DNA of 64,000 nucleotides from Sphingomonas faeni (GTDB lineage: Bacteria > Pseudomonadota > Alphaproteobacteria > Sphingomonadales > Sphingomonadaceae): positions 188,501 to 252,500 of the forward strand of contig NZ_JAUSZF010000001.1 in the NCBI RefSeq assembly GCF_030817315.1, in the 5' to 3' direction. The translations under genes were made by a program, and so were the position numbers. Shown one piece after another: positions 8,393 through 17,279 of this stretch. Below the pieces are notes generated by a model. The model saw nothing but the letters and a program-made list of their open reading frames with translations. It searched no databases and was not told where the DNA came from. Position 1 is the first letter of the stretch; the number at the start of each line of letters is the position of its first letter.

Positions 8393-10188
8393 TTGTCGCG
8401 CGGTAGGCCCATCGTCTGCGCGATGCGCTGATACTTCTCGGCGCCCTCCAGGATCGCACCGGTCTCCATCTGGCCAACGGTCGCGCGCTGAATTTCCTGC
8501 CAGGGCGTCTGCGAGCGCGGGAAGGCATAGCCGCCGTCTGCGGTGAGGGCGCGGCGGCGCTCAGCGAGTTCCTCGTCGGAAATCAGCACGTTGGCCGATC
8601 CCTTGGCAAGGTCGATGCGAACCCGGTCGCCGGTACGGATCAGCGCAAGCCCACCCATCGCCGCCGCCTCGGGCGAGGCATTGAGGATCGAAGGCGAGCC
8701 CGACGTCCCCGACTGCCGCCCATCGCCGATGCAGGGGAGGGCGTGCACGCCCTCGCGGATCAGATACGCCGGCGGCCGCATGTTGACGACCTCGGCGGCA
8801 CCCGGATAGCCGATCGGGCCCGCGCCACGCATGAACAACAACGTGTCGGTCGTGATCCCGAGCGACGGATCGTCGATCCGGTGGTGATAATCCTCCGGCC
8901 CGTCGAACACGACCGCGGGGCCCTCGAACGCCTCTGGATCGTCCGGGTTCGACAGATAGCGCTCGCGGAATTCCGGCGAGATCACGCTGGTCTTCATGAT
9001 CGCCGAGTCGAACAGATTGCCGCGCAACACGATGAAGCCGGCATCCTCGAGCAGCGGCGTCGCGAACGGGCGGATGACGCGCTCGTCCTCGATCGTCGCG
9101 GTCCGGCAATTGTCGCCGATCGACTTGCCGTTCGCGGTCATCGCGTCCTCGTGGATCAGGCCCTGCTTCATCAGCTCGGCGACCACCGCCGGCACGCCGC
9201 CCGCATGGTAATAATCCTCGCCCAGATACTCGCCGGCGGGCTGGAGGTTCACCATCAGCGGCACCTTGTGACCGTGCGTCTGCCAGTCGTCGATAGGCAG
9301 GTCGACGCCGATGTGGCGCGCAATCGCGGCCAAGTGGATCGGCGCGTTGGTCGAGCCGCCGATCGCCGAATTGACGACGATCGCGTTGTGGAACGCCTCC
9401 TTGGTCAGGATGTCCGACGGCTTCAGATCTTCCGAAACCATGTCGACGATCCGCTTGCCGGTCTTGTACGCGACTTCCTGGCGATCACGGTACGGCGCGG
9501 GGATTGCGGCCGAGCCGGGCAACTGCATGCCGAGCGCCTCGGCGAGGCTGTTCATCGTCGTCGCGGTGCCCATCGTGTTGCAATAGCCGGTCGACGGCGC
9601 AGACGACGCGACGAGCTTGATGAAGCCCTCGTCGTCGATCGCGCCAGTCGCGAGCAGCTCGCGCGCCTTCCACACGATCGTCCCCGAACCGGTCCGCTCG
9701 CCCTTGTGCCAGCCGTTGAGCATCGGCCCCACCGACAGCGCGATCGCCGGGATGTTGACGGTCGCGGCCGCCATCAGGCAGGCGGGCGTGGTCTTGTCGC
9801 AGCCGATCGTCAGCACGACGCCGTCGAGCGGATAGCCGTACAGCACCTCGACCAGCGCCAGATAGGCGAGGTTGCGGTCGAGCCCTGCGGTCGGGCGCTT
9901 GCCGGTTTCCTGGATCGGGTGGACCGGAAATTCGAGCGCGATGCCGCCGGCTTCACGGATGCCTTCGCGCAGGCGTTCGGCGAGCACGAGATGGTGGCGG
10001 TTGCACGGCGACAGGTCGCTGCCGGTCTGCGCGATGCCGATGATCGGCTTGCCCGATCGCAGTTCCTCCAGGGACAGCCCGAAGTTCAGATAGCGCTCCA
10101 GATAGAGCGCGGTCATGTCGATATTCTCGGGGTTGTCGAACCACGCGCGCGAGCGAAGCTTTTGGGGAAGGGGGGGCAAGTCGATCAT
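8386..10188 (-). CDS. IlvD/Edd-family sugar-acid dehydratase (pentonate dehydratase type)
   Basis: 600 residues. It dehydrates an aldonic acid to a 2-keto-3-deoxy acid. Cysteines at residues 62, 130 ([11 protein letters not shown]) and 203 (GYCNTMGT) have spacings of 68 and 73. This matches the three [2Fe-2S] ligands of characterised L-arabinonate and D-xylonate dehydratases. [13 protein letters not shown] is the conserved C-terminal active-site loop. D-xylonate versus L-arabinonate (or a galactonate-like acid) cannot be decided from sequence reading. It follows the aldose epimerase gene by 39 bp, so both likely share the divergent promoter near 11430. Dihydroxy-acid dehydratase itself is less likely given the sugar context. 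Confidence 0.9.
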   Translation of the reverse strand: MIDLPPLPQKLRSRAWFDNPENIDMTALYLERYLNFGLSLEELRSGKPIIGIAQTGSDLSPCNRHHLVLAERLREGIREAGGIALEFPVHPIQETGKRPTAGLDRNLAYLALVEVLYGYPLDGVVLTIGCDKTTPACLMAAATVNIPAIALSVGPMLNGWHKGERTGSGTIVWKARELLATGAIDDEGFIKLVASSAPSTGYCNTMGTATTMNSLAEALGMQLPGSAAIPAPYRDRQEVAYKTGKRIVDMVSEDLKPSDILTKEAFHNAIVVNSAIGGSTNAPIHLAAIARHIGVDLPIDDWQTHGHKVPLMVNLQPAGEYLGEDYYHAGGVPAVVAELMKQGLIHEDAMTANGKSIGDNCRTATIEDERVIRPFATPLLEDAGFIVLRGNLFDSAIMKTSVISPEFRERYLSNPDDPEAFEGPAVVFDGPEDYHHRIDDPSLGITTDTLLFMRGAGPIGYPGAAEVVNMRPPAYLIREGVHALPCIGDGRQSGTSGSPSILNASPEAAAMGGLALIRTGDRVRIDLAKGSANVLISDEELAERRRALTADGGYAFPRSQTPWQEIQRATVGQMETGAILEGAEKYQRIAQTMGLPRDNH

Positions 10189-10227
10189 CGGGATGCTTTC
10201 TGGAGATCGGATGTCGGGGCGCTACGG

Positions 10228-11373
10228 TCAGCGGGCGACGGAAAGGCGGTAGATCATCGCGTGATGATACGGCTTGCCCGGATCGACGCGCGCGGAGACG
10301 AAGTTCGGTTTGTTCGGCGCATCCGGGAATTTCTGCGGTTCGAGTGCGATGCCGTCACCCATCCGGTACAGATGACCCTGCTTGCCGATAAACGTGCCGT
10401 CGAGGAAGTTGCCGGTATAGAATTGCACGCCCGGCTCAGTCGAAAGTACGTCGAGCACGCGGCCCGAGACGGGGTCTTCGAGGCGGGCCGCGAGTTCGGG
10501 CTTGGCGGTCAGCCCTTTGTCGAGCGCGAAATTATGGTCGTAGCCATGGCCGTAGCGGATCTGCTGGTCGCGGCCGTCGCGAATGCCTTCGCCGACAATC
10601 CGGCCGTTACGGAAATCGAACACGGTACCCTGAACCGGTTGCAGCGCGCCGGTCGGGATCAGCTTGTCGTCGACCGGCGTGATCGCCTTTGCGGGGATCG
10701 TCAGCCGGTGGCCGTTCGCGCCCATCGCCGAACCTTCGCCGCCGAGATCGAAGATCGCATGGTTGGTCATGTTGACGACCGTCGGCTTGTCGGTCTTCGC
10801 ATCATAAGCGATGCCAAGGTTGCCGGCTTCGTCGAGCGTGTAGGTGACCGTGACGTCGAGGTTGCCGGGATACCCCGATTCGCCGTCGGGGCTGCTGTGG
10901 CCGAGCACAAGCGTCGCGGTCGGACCGCTCTTTATAGACACGACCTTCCAGGCAGCCTTGTCGAAGCCCTGGCCGCCGCCGTGGAGGGAATTGACCTTGT
11001 CGTTGAGCGGCAGCTGGTACGACTTGCCGTCGAGCGTGAAGCGGCCACCGGCGATGCGGTTGGCGAAACGACCAACCGTCACGCCGAAGAAATTAGGATG
11101 ATCGACATAGGAGGCGAGGTCGTCATAGCCCAGCACGACGTCGGCGATCTTACCGCCGCGGTCGGGCCCCATCAACGACTGCAGCGTCGCGCCATAAGAC
11201 AGGATCCGCGCGGAGACGCCGTGCGCGTTGCTCAGCGTCACCGTCTCGATCGCGGTGCCGTCCTTGAGCGTGCCGGCGGGCGAGCGCTTCGCCTCGGCCG
11301 CGTCGGCTGTGTGCGCCGAAAGCGCTGCCAGCAAGGTTGCCACGATGATCCCCGTTTTTCCGATTGCGCGCAT
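10228..11373 (-). CDS. galM: aldose 1-epimerase (mutarotase), exported
   Basis: 381 residues. It interconverts alpha and beta anomers of aldoses. An N-terminal signal peptide (GIIVATLLAALSAHTADA) points to the periplasm. Family motifs: VGRFANRIAGG, the catalytic His in MTNHAIFDLGG, GYDHNFAL and the catalytic Glu in STEPGVQFYTGNF. The start ATG at 11373 is chosen because GGGA precedes it and the signal peptide begins there. It is first gene of a two-gene unit with the IlvD/Edd dehydratase and divergent from the sugar transporter. Confidence 0.92.
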   Translation of the reverse strand: MRAIGKTGIIVATLLAALSAHTADAAEAKRSPAGTLKDGTAIETVTLSNAHGVSARILSYGATLQSLMGPDRGGKIADVVLGYDDLASYVDHPNFFGVTVGRFANRIAGGRFTLDGKSYQLPLNDKVNSLHGGGQGFDKAAWKVVSIKSGPTATLVLGHSSPDGESGYPGNLDVTVTYTLDEAGNLGIAYDAKTDKPTVVNMTNHAIFDLGGEGSAMGANGHRLTIPAKAITPVDDKLIPTGALQPVQGTVFDFRNGRIVGEGIRDGRDQQIRYGHGYDHNFALDKGLTAKPELAARLEDPVSGRVLDVLSTEPGVQFYTGNFLDGTFIGKQGHLYRMGDGIALEPQKFPDAPNKPNFVSARVDPGKPYHHAMIYRLSVAR

Positions 11374-11423
11374 TCCGGTTCCCGTCCCTGATCGCTCGGC
11401 GCCGTTGACGCGCCTTGTGCGGC

Positions 11424-11442
11424 TATATAGTCGGACAATATA
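11424..11442. promoter_or_regulatory. 19-bp palindrome, candidate GntR/FadR-type operator
   Basis: TATATAGTC-G-GACAATATA is a palindrome with 8 of 9 positions matching, in the divergent intergenic region of galM and the sugar transporter. Its core TAGTCGGACAA fits TNGTNNNACNA, the consensus of the FadR branch of GntR regulators. It lies where both promoters would be: on the minus strand TTGCCC and TATATA are separated by 18 bp around it. A second core match is at 12856-12866. No GntR gene is in the window. Confidence 0.55.
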
Positions 11443-11509
11443 TTTATGGGCAAGCCTTGCGGGAAAAGACTGTTGCAGTCGCCGACATGGCACGGAGGAT
11501 GGAACGACT

Positions 11510-12832
11510 ATGGCGATGCCGATACAGACGCAAAAACCCGTCGACGCCGGAGCGGTGCATGCCGCGGGAGGTGCCTCGGGCTACCGCTCCGCGCTTACCC
11601 TGCTAGCCAGCCTATTCTTCATGTGGGGCTTCATCACGGTCATCAACAATACGCTGTTGCCGCACCTGCGCAGCGTGTTCGACCTTAGCTACACGCAGAC
11701 CACGCTGATCGAAAGCGTCTGGTTCATCGCCTATTTCTTCGCCTCCATTCCGTCCGCCAAGCTGATCGAGCGGGTCGGGTATCAGCGCGCGATGGTGTTC
11801 GGGTTAGGACTGATGGCGGTAGGTGCACTGATGATGGTGCCCGCCGCGCGGTTACCTTCCTACGGCGTCACGCTGATAGCATTGTTCGTGATCGCAAGCG
11901 GCATCACCCTGCTTCAGGTCGCGGCGAACCCCTACGTGGCCGTCGTTGGTCCGCCGGAAACCGCGTCGTCGCGGCTGAACCTGGTGCAAGCGTTCAACTC
12001 GGCCGGCGCGACGCTAGCGCCGTTGTTCGGCGGCTATCTGATCCTGGGGCGTTCGACCTCTGGCACTGCTGCCGCCGGTTCGACCGCGGTGCTGACGCAG
12101 GCCGAGCGGGTAGCCGACGCGCAGTCGGTGGTGTTACCCTATCTGATCGTCGCTGCCGTGCTGGTCGTGCTCGCGATCGTGATCGCGCGCTTCCCGCTGC
12201 CGGCAATGGGTTCGGCGACGCAGCGTTCGGCCAAGGCGGATCGCAAGGGGCAGTCGCTCTGGTCGCATCGCAATCTTGTGTTCGGCATCCCGGCGATCTT
12301 CATTTATCTGATAGCCGAGATTGGCGTCGCCAACCTGTTCATCAACTTCGTCAGTCAGCCGAATATCGGTAACCTAACGCATGAGCAGGCATCGCATTAC
12401 CTGTTCGTCCTGTGGGGCGGGATGATGATTGGGCGCCTGATCGGCAGCGTCGTGATGCGCACGATTCCCGCCGAACGCGTGCTTGCGTTTGCAAGCATCG
12501 GTGCCTGCGTAGTCATGCTCGTCGCCACCTTCACCACTGGCCATGTCGCGATGTGGGCGCTGATCTCGGTCGGGTTGTTCCACTCCATCATGTTCCCGAC
12601 GATCTTTACGCTCGGTATTAAAGGGTTGGGGCCATTGACCGAGGAGGGCTCCGGCCTGCTGATCATGGCAATTGCCGGAGGCGCGTTGGTTATCGTGCAA
12701 GGCTGGCTCGCCGATACCTACGGCTTGCAGAATTCGTTCCTGCTGACCGCGGCGTGTGAACTCTACGTGTTGTTCTACGCGGTTTGGGGCTCGCGGACTA
12801 CCAATGCGCTGCCGGAGCAGGCGACGCACTGA
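11510..12832 (+). CDS. FucP/NagP-type sugar MFS transporter
   Basis: 440 residues with about 12 hydrophobic segments. The family hallmark is LLASLFFMWGFITVINNTLL at the first membrane segment, then LIESVWFIAYFFASIPSAKLIERVGYQ and the QVAANPYVAVVGPPETASSRLNL motif of the fucose-galactose-glucose proton symporter branch. It imports a sugar across the inner membrane by proton symport. Start ATG at 11510 with GGAGGA about 10 bp upstream. Divergent from galM, with a putative operator between. Confidence 0.9.
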   Translation: MAMPIQTQKPVDAGAVHAAGGASGYRSALTLLASLFFMWGFITVINNTLLPHLRSVFDLSYTQTTLIESVWFIAYFFASIPSAKLIERVGYQRAMVFGLGLMAVGALMMVPAARLPSYGVTLIALFVIASGITLLQVAANPYVAVVGPPETASSRLNLVQAFNSAGATLAPLFGGYLILGRSTSGTAAAGSTAVLTQAERVADAQSVVLPYLIVAAVLVVLAIVIARFPLPAMGSATQRSAKADRKGQSLWSHRNLVFGIPAIFIYLIAEIGVANLFINFVSQPNIGNLTHEQASHYLFVLWGGMMIGRLIGSVVMRTIPAERVLAFASIGACVVMLVATFTTGHVAMWALISVGLFHSIMFPTIFTLGIKGLGPLTEEGSGLLIMAIAGGALVIVQGWLADTYGLQNSFLLTAACELYVLFYAVWGSRTTNALPEQATH

Positions 12833-12855
12833 GCGCCAAAATGACGCCCTAATCG

Positions 12856-12866
12856 TGGTCTGACAA
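12856..12866. promoter_or_regulatory. second GntR/FadR-like operator core
   Basis: TGGTCTGACAA fits TNGTNNNACNA and shares GTC-nn-ACAAT with the palindrome at 11424-11442. It lies between the sugar transporter and the AraD1-like gene, about 130 bp before the latter's start. This suggests separate or additional control of that gene by the same regulator. Short motif, so chance is possible. Confidence 0.4.
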
Positions 12867-12994
12867 TTAACGACGATGTGAAGTCTTTTAGAATGCATAG
12901 TCAGCCTGACCACCAGCTAGTTTGCCGGCTAGTTCGGCTGTATTAAGTCAGAGTAATAGGGTATGGCTGTCGTTCGTCAGCAGGAGAAGTAAAA

Positions 12995-13990
12995 ATGACC
13001 AGATTGCGCCTATTGCAGCATCGTGCGGCGGACGGAAAGCGGTCGGTAATCGCCGCGACCGATGCGGGCGCGAACATGGTCGTGGGCGTGGACAGCGTTC
13101 GGGATCTCGCGGCTCGCGCGATCGCCGATGGCACCGATCTCGCGGCGGCAGTCCAAGCATGCGGTACCGGTGCGGCGGTTGACATCGCCGCCGAGCTTGC
13201 CGCCGGCCGCCTGATCTCGCCGATCGATCATGACGATCCCGCCCATCTGATCATGACCGGCACGGGGCTGACCCACCTCGGCTCCGCGGAAGGCCGCGAC
13301 AAGATGCACCGGGCCGCGCAAGCCGCCGATACGCTCACCGATTCGATGCGGATGTTTCTCGACGGCGTCGCAGGCGGCAAGCCCGAAGCCGGCGAGACCG
13401 GGCAGCAGCCCGAATGGTTCTACAAGGGTGACGGTTCGGGTCTGGTTGGCCCCGGCGGCGCTTTGATCAGTCCGGCCTTCGCGCAGGATGGCGGAGAGGA
13501 ACCAGAGCTTGCCGGGATCTACCTGATAGGGCCCGACGCCACGCCGTTCCGCCTCGGCCTGTGCCTCGCCAACGAGTTCAGCGATCACGTTACCGAGCGG
13601 CACAATTACCTCTGGCTCGCGCATTCTAAGCTGCGTCAGGCAGCGCTGGGTCCCGAACTGCTGACGGGCGCGATCCCCGACCATATCGAGGGCATGAGCC
13701 GCATTCACCGCGGCGGCGCACTTCTCTGGGAAAAGCCGTTCCTGTCGGGCGAGGCGAACATGTCGCATACGATCGCCAATCTCGAGGCGCATCATTTCAA
13801 GTACGACCTGTTTCGCCGGCCGGGCGACATCCACATCCACTTCTTCGGCACCGCAACCTTGTCGTTCAGCGAAGGCGTAACGACGCAGGAAGGCGATGTG
13901 TTCGAGATCGAAGCCGCACCGTTCACGCTGCCGCTGCGCAACACATTGGCTAACGCAGCGGCGGCGCCGGTGACCGTTCGGCCGCTTTAG
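12995..13990 (+). CDS. AraD1/GguC-type FAH-fold protein (probable 2-keto-3-deoxy-pentonate dehydratase)
   Basis: 331 residues, start ATG at 12995 with AGGAGA 7 bp upstream. It resembles the AraD1/GguC branch of the fumarylacetoacetate hydrolase superfamily. The C-terminal half has IYLIGPDATPFRLGLCLANEFSDH and the metal-site region DIHIHFFGTATLSF. Members act on 2-keto-3-deoxy acids in the oxidative, non-phosphorylative pentose pathway. That would follow directly after the IlvD/Edd dehydratase here. The ketoglutarate-semialdehyde dehydrogenase expected next is not in the window. Confidence 0.8.
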   Translation: MTRLRLLQHRAADGKRSVIAATDAGANMVVGVDSVRDLAARAIADGTDLAAAVQACGTGAAVDIAAELAAGRLISPIDHDDPAHLIMTGTGLTHLGSAEGRDKMHRAAQAADTLTDSMRMFLDGVAGGKPEAGETGQQPEWFYKGDGSGLVGPGGALISPAFAQDGGEEPELAGIYLIGPDATPFRLGLCLANEFSDHVTERHNYLWLAHSKLRQAALGPELLTGAIPDHIEGMSRIHRGGALLWEKPFLSGEANMSHTIANLEAHHFKYDLFRRPGDIHIHFFGTATLSFSEGVTTQEGDVFEIEAAPFTLPLRNTLANAAAAPVTVRPL

Positions 13991-15411
13991 GCTGCGCCGC
14001 GGATAGGCAGCGTGAGGCAGGCGAGCAGTCCGCCCAGCGCTGGCGACCGGACTAGCGACAAGGTGCCGCCGTTCAGTTCGGCGAGTTCCCGAGTGATCGA
14101 CAGGCCGAAGCCATAGCCCACATCGCCTTCGTCGAGGCGGCGGCCCGGTAGCATTGCCTGCGCCACCGCTGCCTCGGTCAGTCCGGAGCCATCATCGGCA
14201 ATGACGATCGATGCCAGCCTCCCGTCTGCCGCCGCCGTTACCGAAATTGCGGATCTCGCGTGCCGCCAAGCATTGTCGAGAAGATTGCCCATCATCTCGT
14301 CAAGGTCTTGCGGATCAACCGCTACCCTCAGGTCGTCGGGCACGCGCATTTCGATGGCCAATGGCCGTTCGGCATGGATGCGGCGTATCACTGCGACGAG
14401 ATCGTCCACCGCTGGCGCGACCGCGGTCTGCGTCCTCGCGCCCGTACCGGCGGCATCGGCGCGCGCCCGGCCGAGGTGATGGCGGACACGGCGGTCGATC
14501 TGGTCGACCATGTCGCGGACATCGTCGTCGGCGTCTGCCTCGGTGAGCTTCAGCGAGAGGGCGGCGAGGGGCGTTTTCAGGCCGTGCGCCAAATTGGCGA
14601 CGTGTTGGCGCGCGTGGGCGAGACCCGCGGCGTTCTGGTCGATCAGCGCATTCAGTTCGGTGACGAGCGGTTGCAGTTCGCCGGGTTGGTCGGTGGGGAC
14701 ATGGCGCTCGGTACCGGCGTGAACGGCGGCGAGCGACGTGCGGAGATCGCGCAAGGGACGTAGGCCGAAACGGAGTTGCACGAGCGTCGCAAGCGCGAGC
14801 CCGACGCCGAGAAGTGCCAGCGATCCGAGCAGCGGGATCATCGCCTCGCGCAGCGGTTCCTCGACGATCCGGCGGGGCCCGACGGCGGTGATCGTCACGG
14901 TGCCGCGCGGCGTGGCGACGTCCATCGTGCGGGAGTGGAGGCGAGTGCCGCTGCGATCGCGCGTGTCACCGGCGTGGAGCGCGTGACCTTCGGGGCCGCC
15001 GGGGCCGGGAGGATGAGGCCGCCCGGGATCGGGTTGCGTGGCTGAAAGTATTGCCTCGATCAGTGGCGCCGGCTTGGGGGCCGGGGCTGTGATGGGGGGC
15101 AGGGGGCGGGTCGTGCCGCTGTCGAAGCGACCGGCGGGGCCTTCGACCTGCCATGACAAGTCGGAGCCGGGGACGCCGAATTCGGGCAGGTCGACCGCAC
15201 GGGTCCGGTCGAGCGTAGCATCGGGACGCACCGCGCGCGCGAGCACCGCGACCTGCGCGTCGAGCCGCTCGTCCAGCCCGCGCGTGACGAAGCGTTCGAG
15301 GACATGACCGATCGTCACTCCCGCGAACAGCAGCGCGAGCCCGGTCGACAGCCCTGCGATCACGAGCATTCGGCCAAAGAGCGATCGGGGAATGAGGCGG
15401 AAGCGGTTCAT
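13987..15411 (-). CDS. PhoQ-like sensor histidine kinase
   Basis: 474 residues. Two membrane segments (about 13-35 and 191-211) flank a periplasmic domain with a Pro/His-rich stretch (residues 100-150) that could bind metals. The phosphoacceptor His is residue 276 in HGLKTP. The N box NLLDNAWRHA, DDGSGL and GYGFGLSI complete an intact kinase core. Start ATG 15411. Partner of the response regulator upstream; a 108-bp repeat element separates the pair. The stop overlaps the convergent AraD1-like gene by 4 bp. Confidence 0.92.
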   Translation of the reverse strand: MNRFRLIPRSLFGRMLVIAGLSTGLALLFAGVTIGHVLERFVTRGLDERLDAQVAVLARAVRPDATLDRTRAVDLPEFGVPGSDLSWQVEGPAGRFDSGTTRPLPPITAPAPKPAPLIEAILSATQPDPGRPHPPGPGGPEGHALHAGDTRDRSGTRLHSRTMDVATPRGTVTITAVGPRRIVEEPLREAMIPLLGSLALLGVGLALATLVQLRFGLRPLRDLRTSLAAVHAGTERHVPTDQPGELQPLVTELNALIDQNAAGLAHARQHVANLAHGLKTPLAALSLKLTEADADDDVRDMVDQIDRRVRHHLGRARADAAGTGARTQTAVAPAVDDLVAVIRRIHAERPLAIEMRVPDDLRVAVDPQDLDEMMGNLLDNAWRHARSAISVTAAADGRLASIVIADDGSGLTEAAVAQAMLPGRRLDEGDVGYGFGLSITRELAELNGGTLSLVRSPALGGLLACLTLPIRGAA

Positions 15412-15452
15412 CACGGGCGCCCTTCTAGGTATAGCGATCCGACAACCAGATC

Positions 15453-15560
15453 CCACCCCGGCAAAGGCCGGGGCTCAATTGGAATGGTTTTTTGTAATGG
15501 CGGACTGCGCTCCATCAGCGACCTCCCCCAATTGGGCCACGGCCTTCGCCGGTGTGGTGG
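15453..15560. repeat. family 3 element (CCCCGGC..GGCCGGGG ends), copy a
   Basis: About 108 bp with complementary ends (CCACCCCGGCAAAGGCCGGGGCTCAATT and AATTGGGCCACGGCCTTCGCCGG). It matches the elements at 36231-36332 and 53698-53803, including interior sequence (GCGCT..TCAGCGAC). It lies between the response-regulator and kinase genes and contains the regulator's last codons and stop. Confidence 0.88.
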
Positions 15561-16249
15561 ACATGCTCATCACGCCCCGTCCGCCGTCCGCCGTCCGCCG
15601 TCAGCCGGTACCCGCGGCCGCGCACCGTCTCGATCATCTGCGCGCCGATCTTCCGCCGCAGCCGGCCGATGATCACTTCGATCGAGTTCGAATCCACGTC
15701 TGCGTCGGCCTCGTACACCCGCTCGATCAGGTCGGCGCGTTCAATGACAACTTCGCGGCGGAGCATCAGGGCGGAGAGGACGCGCCATTCGAAGGCGGTG
15801 AGTTTCAGCGGCAGGCCGTTCAACTCGAACGTGCCGAGTTGTGCGTCGAAGGTCAGCGGCCCGCAGGTGACGCGCGATGCGGCATGACCGGCTGCGCGAC
15901 GGACCAGCGCACGCAGGCGCATGACGACCTCTTCGACGCGGAACGGCTTCACGACGTAGTCGTCGGCGCCCGCCTTGAAGCCCTCGACCTTCTCGGACCA
16001 GCCGTCGCGCGCGGTGAGGATCAGGACGGGCAGGTCGCGCCCCGCCGCACGCCATTCGCGCAAGACCGACAGCCCGTCGCGCTTGGGTAGGCCGAGATCG
16101 AGCACCGCCGCGTCGTACAGTTCGGTTGCGCCCAGATGGCCGCCATCCTCGCCATTGTTCGCGACGTCGACCGCGAAATGCTCCGCGCGCAACGCTCGCG
16201 CCAGCCCGTCGGCGATCGCCGCGTCGTCCTCGACCAATAAAACCCTCAT
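15515..16249 (-). CDS. OmpR/PhoP-family response regulator with repeat-encoded tail
   Basis: 244 residues. Receiver domain: acidic pocket LVEDD, phosphoacceptor Asp51 (VLDLGLPKRDG) and Lys101 (VVKPF). The winged-helix output domain ends at RGYRLTA near residue 218. The remaining 26 residues are unusual: residues 219-229 come from a 7-bp tandem repeat (GCCGTCC units, 15573-15603) and residues 230-244 from the family 3 element. It likely controls the divergent OB-fold gene and itself. The DNA-binding domain is complete, so function is probably kept. Confidence 0.92.
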   Translation of the reverse strand: MRVLLVEDDAAIADGLARALRAEHFAVDVANNGEDGGHLGATELYDAAVLDLGLPKRDGLSVLREWRAAGRDLPVLILTARDGWSEKVEGFKAGADDYVVKPFRVEEVVMRLRALVRRAAGHAASRVTCGPLTFDAQLGTFELNGLPLKLTAFEWRVLSALMLRREVVIERADLIERVYEADADVDSNSIEVIIGRLRRKIGAQMIETVRGRGYRLTADGGRRTGRDEHVHHTGEGRGPIGGGR

Positions 16250-16283
16250 GCGCCTGTCCCTATGCCTCAGACCCCAACGGAAT

Positions 16284-16301
16284 CTGAACGGCTTGGTTCA
16301 G
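16284..16301. promoter_or_regulatory. inverted repeat CTGAAC-N6-GTTCAG between regulator and OB-fold gene
   Basis: A perfect 6-bp inverted repeat 35 bp upstream of the regulator start and 59 bp before the divergent OB-fold gene. Its position suits a response-regulator binding site acting on both genes, although OmpR-type sites are more often direct repeats. Confidence 0.4.
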
Positions 16302-16359
16302 CGGGCGTCGGGAGCAATCGCCTAGACGGTGATTCGTCAACCAATGAGAGGAACGACGA

Positions 16360-16995
16360 ATGACCGAACATTCCCACACCGCGCCGAACCCGCGCTTGAA
16401 TCTCCGCCGCAACCGCCTGGCACTCGCCGCGGCCGGTCTGCTGGTGGTCGGTGGTGCAGCCGGTGCCGTCACCGTCGCCGCCACGCGCCCGAGCGTGACG
16501 ATGGCGCCCGCCACCCCGGTCGCGATCCGGTCGCTCCAGTCCGACGGGATCGTCACGATCCGTGGCACGGTCGCGGAGACCTACGGCAACAAGTTCGTGA
16601 TGGCCGATCGCACCGGTCGCGCACTGGTCGATCTCGGTCGGGAGGGCGAAGGCAGCAACCTGGTCGCGGTCGGTCAGCCGGTGACGATCCAGGGCCGGTT
16701 CGAGGATGGTTTCGTCCACGCCTCGTTCCTGGTGGCACCCGGTGGCAAGGTGACCGCGCTCGGCCCGGTTGGTGGCCCGCCGCGTGGCCCGCATGGTCCT
16801 GGCGGACCTGGTCATAATGGCCCCGGCCGTGATGGGCCTGATGGTCCCAGCGGCCCGGGTGCTCCGCCGCCGCCGCCTGCCGGCGTGGCTCCTCCGCCGC
16901 CAACGGCTAACGGTGCGATCAGTCAGGCGCCGGTTGCTCCTGCCATCGGCACGCCGGCAACCGCGCCAACCCGGCAAGCTACGCCCGCGACCTGA
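16360..16995 (+). CDS. exported OB-fold-like protein with Pro/Gly-rich tail
   Basis: 211 residues. The N-terminus has basic residues then a hydrophobic stretch (LALAAAGLLVVGGAAGAV, about 21-38), so it is either secreted or membrane-anchored. Residues 60-125 read like a small beta-barrel (IVTIRGTVAETYGNKFVMADRTG..VQGRF-type strands), similar to bacterial OB-fold/DUF5666-like domains. The last 85 residues are Gly, Pro, His and Ala rich and low complexity. Divergent from the two-component system and so a likely target. Specific function unknown. Confidence 0.75.
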   Translation: MTEHSHTAPNPRLNLRRNRLALAAAGLLVVGGAAGAVTVAATRPSVTMAPATPVAIRSLQSDGIVTIRGTVAETYGNKFVMADRTGRALVDLGREGEGSNLVAVGQPVTIQGRFEDGFVHASFLVAPGGKVTALGPVGGPPRGPHGPGGPGHNGPGRDGPDGPSGPGAPPPPPAGVAPPPPTANGAISQAPVAPAIGTPATAPTRQATPAT

Positions 16996-17057
16996 CGTCG
17001 TTCGCCCGACTGCGACAATTGAAACTAGCGTGGAGCCGGTATCACGCCGGCTCCGCG

Positions 17058-17279
17058 TCATCGCCGTATCGGTGCGGTCTGCAATTGTTGGCGGCGCTGC
17101 GCCGGTCCGGGCGTGCGCACCCAGTAGCGGCCGGTCACCATTAGCGGCAACGCGAGCAGCAGGCCTGCACCGACGTCCCAGACGCCGTCGCCGATCAGTC
17201 CAGCGCCGAGCCCCGCGACGGTCGATACGCCGAGCAGGATCGGCAGCGCGAAGATCTGGCTATTGGTCTTGTGAGTCAT
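17058..17279 (-). CDS. small membrane protein downstream of PepSY gene
   Basis: 73 residues starting MTHKTNSQIF. Two hydrophobic segments (FALPILLGVSTVAGLGAGLIG and VGAGLLLALPLMVTG) and a basic tail suggest two membrane helices. Its ATG overlaps the TGA of the correct PepSY frame (ATGA at 17276-17279), indicating translational coupling. Because the PepSY gene is frameshifted, an uninterrupted frame now runs from PepSY into this gene; that fusion is probably not real. Function unknown. Confidence 0.7.
   Translation of the reverse strand: MTHKTNSQIFALPILLGVSTVAGLGAGLIGDGVWDVGAGLLLALPLMVTGRYWVRTPGPAQRRQQLQTAPIRR

Noticed and set aside
8743..11391. 882-codon + strand frame opposite the IlvD/Edd and galM genes
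   Set aside because: Runs antisense through two well-supported genes; no motifs.
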